From positions 1-64,000 of the forward strand of contig RCNN01000096.1 in assembly GCA_003667245.1 (NCBI GenBank): a DNA stretch of 64,000 nt, in the 5' to 3' direction. The position numbers and the translations under genes were made by a program. The notes under the pieces were generated by a model. It was given only the letters and a program-made list of their open reading frames with translations. It was not told the origin of the DNA and made no database searches. Shown here one piece after another: positions 9,263 through 17,044 of this stretch (within the stretch, counting starts at the first letter, position 1; each line of letters begins with the position of its first letter). The stretch is from Heterostelium multicystogenum. Its lineage: Eukaryota; Evosea; Eumycetozoa; Acytosteliales; Acytosteliaceae.

Positions 9263-9423
9263 TGTTACGAATAATTTATGAGATGATCAAGTAATTTAGA
9301 ATATAAGACTATCTTTATTGATACATTGAATTAATCTATTTATACTGATTGGTTGTTCTAATAGAATCCCTGGTTGCATGATTCTAGAATGCTACGTCAT
9401 CATTATTCCATCTGTGGGTTACA
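9263..9423 (-). repeat. 5' LTR (161 bp) with TATA box
   Basis: Identical to the copy at 4814-4974. In this upstream copy the minus-strand CCAATCAG, followed by TATAAATAG (9336-9344), is placed as a promoter for gag-pol RNA. A TGACGTA and a TTCTAGAA palindrome lie further 5'. Confidence 0.93.
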
Positions 9424-9428
9424 TCGCT
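9424..9428. repeat. Target-site duplication, right copy (TCGCT)
   Basis: Exact copy of 4809-4813, directly after the right LTR. Confidence 0.88.
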
Positions 9429-9495
9429 GCTGTCATCAGAAGTCTTCTTGGTAAATGTGGTACATGAGTTTAGATAAATTAATGAACACCAAAAT

Positions 9496-9568
9496 GCCCA
9501 GTTAGCTCAGTCGGTAGAGCGCAAGGCTTTTAACCTTGTGGTCGGGGGTTCGAGCCCCCCATTGGGCG
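9496..9568 (+). tRNA. tRNA-Lys (anticodon UUU)
   Basis: A 73-nt cloverleaf without intron. Acceptor arms GCCCAGT and ATTGGGC pair over seven positions (one G-U), with discriminator G at 9568. The D arm is GCTC...GAGC, the anticodon arm CAAGG-CTTTTAA-CCTTG gives anticodon TTT (Lys, AAA codons), and the T arm is GGGGG-TTCGAGC-CCCCC. A-box and B-box (GGTTCGAGCC) pol III promoter elements are intact. Retrotransposon remnants flank it on both sides, as expected if pol III complexes guide integration. Confidence 0.97.
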
Positions 9569-9570
9569 AA

Positions 9571-9575
9571 TTTTT
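9571..9575 (+). terminator. RNA polymerase III terminator
   Basis: A run of five T two bases after the tRNA discriminator base. Confidence 0.85.
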
Positions 9576-9700
9576 AATACGTAAAATTACGCATGCGGTA
9601 AAAATTGACTCATAGTAACAGTGCTGTGCCATTAAAGAGACAGGTTTTGACATGTTTGAGGTGCGACGCTAGCAAGTGCCACTTAGCATGGCAAGCTCGC

Positions 9701-9710
9701 AGGAATATCG
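9701..9710. repeat. Target-site duplication, left copy (AGGAATATCG)
   Basis: Identical to 11211-11220. The pair brackets the plus-strand non-LTR element exactly, with poly(A) ending at the right copy. The leading A is ambiguous because of the tail, so the duplication is 9 or 10 bp. Confidence 0.85.
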
Positions 9711-11210
9711 CGCTACCTTGGGGTGATGTTTGGGTCCAAAGGTCACGAATCTAAGCTAAGTACTCTCATTAATCAAATCAAAGCTGATGTCTCCCTATTC
9801 AAAAGACCTTCACTAACCCTTAGGGCTAGGTCGGCCATCATTAACTCATATGTTTTGCCTAAGCTCTTCTATCATCTCTACCTGGAGTCTCCGTCGGACG
9901 AAGATTTTACAAAATTAAACAAACTGATTAATTGGTTTTTCTCTTCCTCTAGGATTGTATCTTCAAATTTCATAACTTTAATGGCCTCCGACCGGTCTTG
10001 CTTCCCTTGGGAGGTTGGTGGTTTTAACCTCTTTGACCTTAGGCTCAGATCGAAGGCCTATAAAATATGGGTTTTCAACAGAGTCCTTGGTTCGGACAAA
10101 AACTTTGGTTATTTCAAAAATTGGAAAAACCTCCTAGCCGACCTCAAGGCCTACAAAATCAACGTTGATGACCTTCCCATCGTCGTTAAGTCTTATTATC
10201 TTCCCTGGCTTGAGTTTAGAGACAAACTAGCCTCAAACACTCGACATGGTTCCCCTATACGCCTCCCAAGCAATGAACTCCCTAGCCTCAGTGAAATCTA
10301 CGGGAAGTTGTTTAAGAAGGATCATCCTTACATCAGAAGAACTGATGGTCAAAGTACCATTTCCCTGCTGACTAGATTCTCTTTTGATGAGCAGTTCAAG
10401 AACATAGCCAAAATCAAAGGTCCGGCCTGTCGGGACGTTATATTCCGTTTCTTCGCCCACGCTCTCCCCATTAACCATCTCAGGGAAGAGCATAACTGTG
10501 TCCTGTGTGGTCTTTCAATAGACTCAAAGCCATATGACCATTATTTCTTTGGTTGCATTGCTCTTTTTGGGTTAACTTTACTATCAAAAACCAAGAATCA
10601 ATATAGAAGATATTGCGGTTACAATCTCCTAAACTGGTCTATCACTAACATCTCTTTTATAAATACCAAATCAGGTAAGAGAACCAAACTGCCGTTTCTG
10701 CATTTAACCGCGTGCATAATCAGAGCCATATGGAGAGTGGTGTCCAACAATCTGTATGGTGATAAGACACTTGACTTCACTAACATTCCTAAGTTGTCAA
10801 GCAAGTACTATAAAAACTTGGTTGCAATAAATTACCATAAGCTCTGTTTATCGCTGGCTTCCAAAGGCACTGCTGAACCAGCCACCACCGTTGCTATCAA
10901 TGAGTTCAAAAAAGACTGGAACATTTTCACCATCTCTGGTTGCGATATCCCCAATCTGGCGCTCCCGCGTTCATTTATAGATTAATATTTCATTTGGATA
11001 TGAATACAAAACAAAAAAAAAAAAAAAAAAAAAAAAAACAGGAAAACGGGAAAAATGAAAAAAAAAAAAATATATTTCGGACAATCACGACTGTCCCTTT
11101 GTGTCGTGAAATATATATATATAGTACACTGTGAGGTTCTGACCCTCACCATTTATTATTTAATTAATAAATTATGATCACCTGGATGATTAAAAAAAAA
11201 AAAAAAAAAA
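9711..11210 (+). mobile_element. 5'-truncated TRE-like non-LTR retrotransposon with poly(A)
   Basis: About 1500 bp running from the first retained codons of ORF2 (RYLGVMFGSKG) to a terminal run of about 19 A (11192-11210). It is bracketed by the direct repeat AGGAATATCG. An internal A24 tract (about 11013-11038) lies just after the ORF2 stop, then about 150 bp of 3' sequence including a GTGAGG...CCTCAC hairpin (11130-11148) precede the final tail. It lies about 140 bp downstream of the tRNA-Lys and reads away from it, like TRE3-type insertions in Dictyostelium. Confidence 0.8.
9712..10985 (+). pseudogene. ORF2 C-terminal half of TRE-like retrotransposon (5'-truncated)
   Basis: About 424 codons without interruption, beginning RYLGVMFGSKGHESKLSTL. 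This covers the end of the RT thumb (RPSLTLRARSAIINSYVLPK, FYHLYL) and the post-RT region typical of LINE ORF2 (LINWFFSSSRIV, WEVGGFNLFDLRLRSKAYKI). A zinc-binding motif CVLCGLSIDSKPYDHYFFGC (C-x2-C..H-x4-C) follows. It ends LALPRSFID-stop at 10983-10985. Endonuclease and RT catalytic parts are missing, so it is not autonomous. The absence of stops suggests a fairly recent insertion. Confidence 0.85.
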
Positions 11211-11220
11211 AGGAATATCG
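11211..11220. repeat. Target-site duplication, right copy (AGGAATATCG)
   Basis: Right copy of the repeat at 9701-9710, directly following the poly(A) tail. Confidence 0.85.
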
Positions 11221-11477
11221 AAGAGACATTATTGCACCTCTGTTGTTTAATCCAACTATCAAAGTAGCTGAGGCTATAAGGTTTCAACGAAGAGAGGTAG
11301 AGGTATCTGTTAAAGAACCACACTCTTTGAGCCACATTTCTCAGTCTGATGTCCCACAAAGAGACGCCTCCTCGCTTCCAGTGCTGAACAGCACGTTGCT
11401 TAGACATAGTTTTTCTGTAGTGTTTGAAGTCTGAGAAAGGGGCCGAATTGGACGCCCAAAGGAACCATGAGATGACG

Positions 11478-11735
11478 TTATCCAGCTTCTTGGACTTCCT
11501 CATCAGTGAGTGTATCTACGTACATATTGTAGGTAAGTTTTACTGAGGGAATATGACTTGACGATTGAAATTTTAGTCCGCAGAGTGATGCCAGTGGACT
11601 TCCATCTGAGGAGTATCTTTCAATATTTGGAGCTCTAATCACTTTATTCACCAATGTCACTAGAAAATCCTTATCTAATTCCTGTTTTCGAATTTCCAAG
11701 GTTGTTAAAGTGGAAAATGTGTAGCAACCAAGGTG
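11478..11735 (-). pseudogene. Unrecognised coding fragment next to retrotransposon
   Basis: Open minus frame reading FSTLTTLEIRKQELDKDFLV, then NKVIRAPNIERYSSDG, LASLCGLKFQSSSHIPSVKL and NMYVDTLTDEEVQEA. The STLTTLEI...SLCGLKF pattern is reminiscent of leucine-rich-repeat/F-box-type proteins that are numerous in dictyostelids, but this is a weak impression. It overlaps the end of the retrotransposon frame at about 11500 in another frame and has no visible start, so it looks like a gene remnant broken by insertion. Confidence 0.3.
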
Positions 11736-11986
11736 TCAATTGAAAAGTGATGGAAAGGGAGTATTTCATTGACAAGGCACCGTTCTCCCTTGTCAAATAT
11801 TTTAGTTATATTGTATAATAAGAAGATAGAGTATTCTATAGAAATCAAATTAAAAAAATAAAAAACGCCTACTTATGTTTATGAAAGAATACCAAATATA
11901 ATTGACTTTTAAACAATTTAAAGGATTTAAAAACGTTTTTTTTATTATTTAAATGTTTTCTGTTGTTTACATCATTTAAAATGACA

Positions 11987-13349
11987 TTACAATTGATATT
12001 TAAAATTTGGATCGAAAAATTTAATTATCTCTTCTACCTCATTTCCCCATATCTCTTTTGTTGAATTTTCGAGAGAGTTTAAATTCACACAGAATTTTTT
12101 AGAGAGTTTAAATACTTCATGGGCATACACTTTAGATAGATTTCTATTACACAAAAATTCTATTTCCTTTGAAATTGATTCTCTTTCTTTGGAAATAATT
12201 TTCCTTATTTCTTCTTTAACAGAAACCAACATACTTTGGCAATAGTTGATATCCACAAAACTCTTGTACTTCTTTAATGTCTGAAAGGGCATCTATAATA
12301 GATTTGTTTTTTTTGTCTACTTTTATATAGCCATGCAAATGCCTTTGAACTGGGCAACCACAGGTTATACAGTTTTCACTATGAAACCGGATACAAGAAC
12401 AAAATCTAGGAAAAATCAAACATACTTTGAAGCAGCAGTGTGTGCAATCCTTTGTACAAGAAGTACAAATTGAGTTGAGGGTATGTGAAGAGTCAACATA
12501 AGGTAAATCCTCTATTACCAAATTCTTGAATAGATTCATCTCTTCCTTGAAATCATTTGGAATGTTAGAGATGGAATATCCTACGGAATGATTTGTAAAG
12601 AGCAATTTCATTACAAGTCCAATGTTTCTTACTACACCTTGAAAGGTATCTTGAATTTTTTTAAATGACTCAGTGCTATGGGGCTCCATTTTATCGATTG
12701 CTTTGAATATTTTAGCAAGTTGATTTCTGGAATTAGATAAATCATTTTTTCTTTGTTTAACCTCCTCCTCTCTTCTAGTCTGATTCAGGTTCTCATTTAA
12801 TTTCATAAAGTAAGAATTATTCATTTGGAATACTTTTTCATCATCATCCGGACAAAGAGAGAGACCAAGATTAGAAAGTGGAACCTGTGGAAAATTAATA
12901 GTACTAGATAAAACAAATATGGCATTTTCCTTAAATTCTTCTGGAATAAAATATCCTATCTTCTCATTGAGCTCCTTTAGACTATTCTGGGTACCATTAA
13001 GAACAATTATTATAGCGGTAATTTTATCCAATTTGCGAACCTCACTATAGATTAGATCAAAATAGGTTTCGTTATCTTTAAAGCCTGGGGTATCTATAAA
13101 GGAGTACTTTGTATTGTTTGGACCTACAACCGTAATTTCGGAGCATTGTTGAGTTGATGGAATTGATGGCCCAGGTTCATACAATTCAAATGAACTCTCA
13201 TGGGGGTTCAAACCAGTCTCGACTGTTTTGATGAAAGTTGATTTTCCTATTTTTATTTGTTTTAATAAAATAACTAAAAAAACTATGAAAAGATATAACT
13301 TACCTTCTTGGGAATTACCAATAACTAAAATATTTTTTATTTCAGACAT
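11987..13349 (-). CDS. AIG1/GIMAP-like GTPase with Cys-rich C-terminal region
   Basis: P-loop GTPase. Exon 1 (13349-13304) encodes MSEIKNILVIGNSQEG; a 57-nt intron (13247-13303) is spliced out to give GNSQEGKST, the G1 motif. G3 is IDTPGFKDNE, followed by KITAIIIVLNG, which suits the AIG1/GIMAP-like branch of TRAFAC GTPases. There is a Lys/Glu-rich helical segment (NQTRREEEVKQRKNDLSNSR), then a Cys/His cluster (CTSCTKDCTHCC, CSCIRFHSENCITCGCPVQRH) that probably binds zinc. The C-terminal helical part (VKEEIRKIISKERESI ... FFDPNFKYQL) is in another frame: the run of four A at 12257-12260 (TTTT on the coding strand) has one base too many, since dropping it joins EVQEF to VDINYCQSMLV. The ATG at 13347-13349 is preferred. 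A membrane anchor is not seen. The function is unknown. Confidence 0.75.
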
Positions 13350-13771
13350 TTTAGAATTATACAATTGATATGAAATACATGTACAAGAACTTGTATTTAT
13401 AGTCTATGTATGAAATAAAAATAAATAAAAAGTTAATCAAATTAAATATTTGCTTAATTGAATTCCGTGTGTTTGAACTACAAAGTGGGTATGCAATAGA
13501 TGCAAATATGTTAAAATTAAACCTGACCAATGATATTTGGTAACACCAAAATCTTATTGTTTAAAAATAGAACCGTTCATCCATCATTTGGGTAGATGAT
13601 TTGATGAACATAATTATAGGAGTAACTGTGAAAAGGGTTTAAACTTTGGTGTTTTTTCACTGTGTTCTTGAAAAACACAGAAATTAAACACTCATTGTTG
13701 ATGATTGATTGGTTTATTTGTATGTGTATTTAGTTATTTATTAATATATTATATTTGCTGAAATGTAAATG
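13350..13771. other. Intergenic, AT-rich
   Basis: Promoter side of the AIG1-like gene and 3' flank of the ABHD13-like gene. It holds a short inverted repeat CTGTGTT...AACACAG near 13660-13681. Nothing else is seen. Confidence 0.4.
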
Positions 13772-14807
13772 TTAATCCCATACACCAAAAACAGTTTCCA
13801 AAAATTCTCTAATATGCTTATAATAATTTGGTTGCATCATTAAATTCATGTGTTGTCCCTTTTCATATATAATCATTTTTCTTTCTACATTGGTCGGCCA
13901 ACTCCTCAAGCTTAAGCATGTGAGTTGATGGCACAAGCTCGTCTCTCTTACCAGACAGGAAGAGTATTGGTGTCTTGATGTTCTTTATGAGTTCGTTTGT
14001 TGACCACTTATTCTTACACAGCAATTTGAAGACCTTGAGTTGAGGTAAAACTACATCGACCATATCTGGAATCGATAAAAATGTATTCTCCAAAATATTT
14101 GCTTTTATCTATTGACGTAATAGTATGAGTATAGAATCTAAAAGAATTAAGCGATTGCTATACATACAATGCTTGGATATCTAGATGAAGCGTCGACTGC
14201 AACTGCACCACCCAGTGATCTACCAAATACAAATATTCTATCTCTGTCAATTGATTCATCTGAAAGCAAAAACTCCATAGCTACATCAACATCCAACTTT
14301 ATACCTTGCTCTGTTGGTACACCTTGACTCTTTCCATAGCCTCTGTAAGAGATAATCAAAACATTGCATCTAACAATATCATACAAATGTCTTATATTTG
14401 GTAATCTGTGACTTAAATCTGTGAAGATGATCATTTTGATTGGAGTTGTTAGAGATGGATAAATGAATTACGATAGAAGATTTATGATGCTTACTTCCAG
14501 CATTTGAATGACAGAACAGCATGGTAGGAGCATTCTTGGGTTGCGGCTGCTTGAAAAACCAGGTTTGAATCTTTGTACCATCCTTGGCAGTAAGTATATT
14601 CTCTTCAAAGTTTTCCTCTGTAAATCCATAGTCCGTTGGCTTCAGAAAGTGAGATGTATCTGGGAAATAGATCAACTTCTCTTGACCAACATATACCAAC
14701 GACAATAATCCTACAACACCAGCACCAACAATGAGACCACCCCTATTATAATAAAAAGTAATATATAAACATAATAAGATGATAGAGATCAAAACAAACA
14801 TTGACAT
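13772..14807 (-). CDS. ABHD13-like alpha/beta-hydrolase (BEM46 family), membrane-anchored
   Basis: Serine hydrolase of the ABHD13/BEM46 family with an N-terminal membrane segment (MSMFVLISIILLCLYITFYY, then GGLIVGAGVVGLLSLVYVG). Family landmarks follow: KLIYFPDTSHF, FCHSNAG (oxyanion region), NVLIISYRGYGKSQG, the nucleophile elbow IFVFGRSLGGAVAVD, ENTFLSIPDM, the acid in FLSGKRDELVPSTHM, and the histidine in YEKGQHMNLMM. Three exons: exon 1 ends SNAG at a GTAAGC donor, exon 2 begins NLSHRLPNIRHL and ends at GTATGT in RYPSI, exon 3 begins IKANILENTF. One extra base in the T5 run at 13876-13880 (coding A5) hides the last 30 or so residues, which end FLETVFGVWD at 13772. The true ATG is at 14805-14807; a TTG nine bases upstream only extends the open frame. 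Natural substrates of this family are poorly known. Confidence 0.85.
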
Positions 14808-15895
14808 TTTATCCAATCAACATATAACAATGTATAAAAACAACAACAATGATAGAAGAGAGAGATAATAACAACAATAACAACTTGGGTATTAGTATGC
14901 TATGTTAATTTTTTTTAAAAATTTTTTTCAAATTTTAAATATATTAAAAATATTACCAATAGATTGTTGAAATCATTGCATACAACATTCTTATGTATAA
15001 ACTGCTAGTGAACAACAAGAACTATCACTAATACTACTATATTGATATGCTATACAACTATTACTATTACTATTACTATTACTACTATAAATAATATATC
15101 TTACTTGTTGTTGAAACAACCATTGAGATATGTTGAGTGATGTCAAAAATAAAAATAAAAATCAAAAAATCAAATTCGAGCTGAGTATCATTAATTCCAA
15201 CATAAGAGTGGAGCTAGCCCCAACCTATCCCGTTGAAACTCAAAGGTAATGACGAATGGAATCTAGATTCATTAAGTGACATATTAGGATTGAGTTGTCG
15301 GGATTTTCTTGTTTGACTCATTATATCATGATTTTTTATTAGAAAACAAAAAGAACCAAACATCTTTTCTATTCAATTAATTGATTTGTCAATTGATATT
15401 CTTGTTTTTAAATAATAATAATTTATTTGATGTTTTTTGTTTTGGCATGAGTATTTGTGTCTTCGAAAATATACAATTAATATTGTTCGGAAAGGGGAAA
15501 AACAAAACAATATTAAAATGGCTAAGGTGGCAGTTTGATACGCCACACTATCGCTAGCGTGAGTGCATCAAACCAGTCTGAGGCGGATAGTGGATAAATG
15601 TCCACTGTTTTCTTAAAAAAAGTATGGATAGATAGAATAGCGATGAATCTACTCTATCAACTTCCAAAGTAAACATGTTTTAAAACAGAGTTGTTGGCAT
15701 CACAAACAATCTAGAGAGATTGCTTGTGTGAGTGGAGGGATTGATTTACAGTCGAAAAAAAAAAAAAAGATGTGTGGTTGGAGAAGGTGAGTTGAGTGGA
15801 GGAACTATAAGCATAATATAAAGTTATTGGTTATAGTGTAATAAAGAATACAGTGTTGTTTGTTGGGATGATTGTGTATATAATCCAGACGGCGC
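14808..15895. other. Intergenic with one structured GC-richer island
   Basis: AT-rich sequence with (AAC)n and (ACT/ATT)n microsatellites at about 14840-14885 and 15055-15095. One GC-richer, hairpin-rich island at 15521-15615 is listed separately. An 11-bp inverted repeat (TTAATATTGTT at 15477-15487 and its complement at 15506-15516) stands just before that island. No protein gene is seen. Confidence 0.5.
15521..15615. ncRNA. Possible structured non-coding RNA (candidate A)
   Basis: A compact GC-richer island in AT-rich intergenic DNA. GTTTGAT (15533-15539) pairs with ATCAAAC (15567-15573), enclosing a CGCTAGCG palindrome; downstream AGTGGA (15589-15594) pairs with TCCACT (15601-15606) around a TAAATG loop, followed by TGTTTTCTT. 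It contains AGTCTGAG, also found in candidate B. Strand is uncertain; the T-rich tract favours plus. I do not recognise it as tRNA, snRNA, SRP or RNase P RNA. Confidence 0.35.
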
Positions 15896-17044
15896 TCAGT
15901 TGAGGATGGAAACGACTTTCATGGTTTCCTTTGGTTGGATAACAGGATTGGGTTGATTCATAGTTTCTCTCTTCAAGTTTTTAGCATAGTGCAAACCACA
16001 TGCATTACACAATGACTTGGTACCATCTGGACCTTTCTCCACTCTGGAGTATCGGTGGTATTGCAATTCTTGCAAACATTGTTCAATAACATGGTTGCTT
16101 CTCTTCTCTTTTTCTAAAATTATTTGAAAGATTGTTAGAAACATATAAAATATTTAATAAAGTAGTTAACATACTCTCTTTTCAGCGTTTCTATCAGATT
16201 CCTTCTTCTTCTTTTTCAATCTCTCATCGTTCTTTAAATTGTTTGCCTTTTCATTCATGAAATTCAAAAGACTACCAAGTGTTTCCAATTCCTTCTGAAG
16301 AGCATGGACAGAATCTACCAAGGTGAACTCTGACTTTGATGCTTGCTTTGAAATCTTTGTTATATCTGTTGAAATATCTCTTGTCTATATTATAAATTGC
16401 ATTAATAACGGATCAAATCTAAACATAGGTTTTAATTTAATTATTACCTTTTTCCATGCCTCTCTCAATGCATCATAATCAGCTTGTGCATCATTACCTT
16501 GGCTCAAACTGAAGCCTGAAATGGGTAAGGCGTTTGATGACGAGGATGTGCTCAACTTGTTGATTCTCATATCAGAGCTGGAACCAGTGAAATTGAATAA
16601 TTCAATTGAACCACTGCTGCTATTTGGATGCGAAGAATCAATTGGGGAGCTTGGCTGATCCATAGATGGCGAAGAATTATCTGACAAATAAGTTGGGCTG
16701 GTGCTATTGGAATCCGAGTGAATATCACCAGAATCAGGAGCAAATACCTTGGTGGGAGTCATTGATTTTTGTTGATGTATATTGGAGAGGGAAGATCTTG
16801 ATTTATGGATTGAAGACAACGAAATGGCAGCATTCAACATTGGTTGCTGTTGTTGATGATTAATCAAATTATGACTACTATTGTTGTTGCTGTTGTAATA
16901 ATTTAAAGGTTGAGAAGATTGATATACCAAATGGTAATCCTGTTGAGGTTGTTGATAGAGATATGGATTACCAGTGTGTGGTGATTGCTGATAATCGTTT
17001 TGGGATGTAGTGACTATTTGACTGTACGGTTGGGGGTAATACAT
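15896..17044 (-). CDS. GATA zinc-finger transcription factor (first of two)
   Basis: Exon 1 (17044 to about 16449) encodes a low-complexity Gln/Asn/Ser/Pro-rich activator-like region beginning MYYPQPYSQIV. Exon 2 encodes a helical segment (VDSVHALQKELETLGSLLNF, NEKANNLKNDERLKKKKKES) likely to form a coiled coil, and exon 3 the GATA finger. The finger reads CKNCNTTDTPEWRK, then GPDGTKSLCNACGLHYAKN: C-x2-C-x17-C-x2-C with the TPEWR and LCNACG signature. Between TPEWR and GPDG the frame breaks because the coding AAA run (16034-16036 on plus) is one base short. This is the rare -1 case here. The tail ends KETMKVVSILN. The ATG at 17042-17044 starts the frame. Dictyostelid GATA factors act in cell-type differentiation; a specific orthologue cannot be named. 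Confidence 0.87.

Larger units (their letters stand above)
4814..9423 (-). mobile_element. Intact Ty3/gypsy-type LTR retrotransposon
   Basis: A 4610-bp element in minus orientation, with 161-bp LTRs that I read as identical base for base, ending TG...CA, and flanked by a TCGCT duplication. Internal order is PBS (9250-9259), gag (8378-9220), -1 frameshift site (8390-8396), pol (4977-8420) with protease, RT, RNase H, integrase and a chromodomain-like tail, then a polypurine tract at 4980-4988. Domain order RT-RNase H-integrase defines Ty3/gypsy (Metaviridae). All reading frames are open and LTRs are identical, so the insertion is young and may be active. It sits inside an older TRE-like fragment. 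Confidence 0.95.
3824..9468 (-). mobile_element. TRE-like non-LTR retrotransposon fragment, split by an LTR element
   Basis: Only the last part of ORF2 of a non-LTR element is present, reading on the minus strand away from the tRNA-Lys gene. It is interrupted at 4814-9423 by the LTR retrotransposon. If that element and one copy of its 5-bp duplication are removed, the frame on the tRNA side (HVPHLPRRLLMTAARA) runs directly into SCDIDEGGIGLW, then MTNRASAQKAWLYERFLEHC. The truncated end lies about 30-35 bp upstream of the tRNA, similar to TRE5-type insertions of Dictyostelium. The outer boundaries are uncertain: a 7-nt direct repeat TTTAGAT occurs at 3817-3823 and 9469-9475 and could be the target duplication, but no poly(A) is seen at the 3' end. 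A GATCTTAAGATC palindrome near 3903-3914 follows the ORF. Confidence 0.65.
9610..11510 (-). mobile_element. Older non-LTR ORF2 fragment, split by a plus-strand element
   Basis: The minus frame at 11500-11221 reads KLDNVISWFLWASNSAPFSD, later GGVSLWDIRLRNVAQRVWFF, and is related to the plus-strand copy next to it (compare GGFNLFDLRLRSKAYKIWVF). Removing 9711-11210 and one copy of the 10-bp repeat makes the frame continue: CNNVSSIF joins LRACHAKWHLLASHLKHVKT and stops at 9610-9612. It is truncated at both ends and points towards the tRNA gene. The upstream boundary near 11500 is uncertain, because an unrelated-looking frame overlaps there. Confidence 0.65.

Noticed and set aside
10233..10804. 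Minus-strand frames over the plus-strand ORF2
   Set aside because: They are antisense shadows of the retrotransposon coding sequence.
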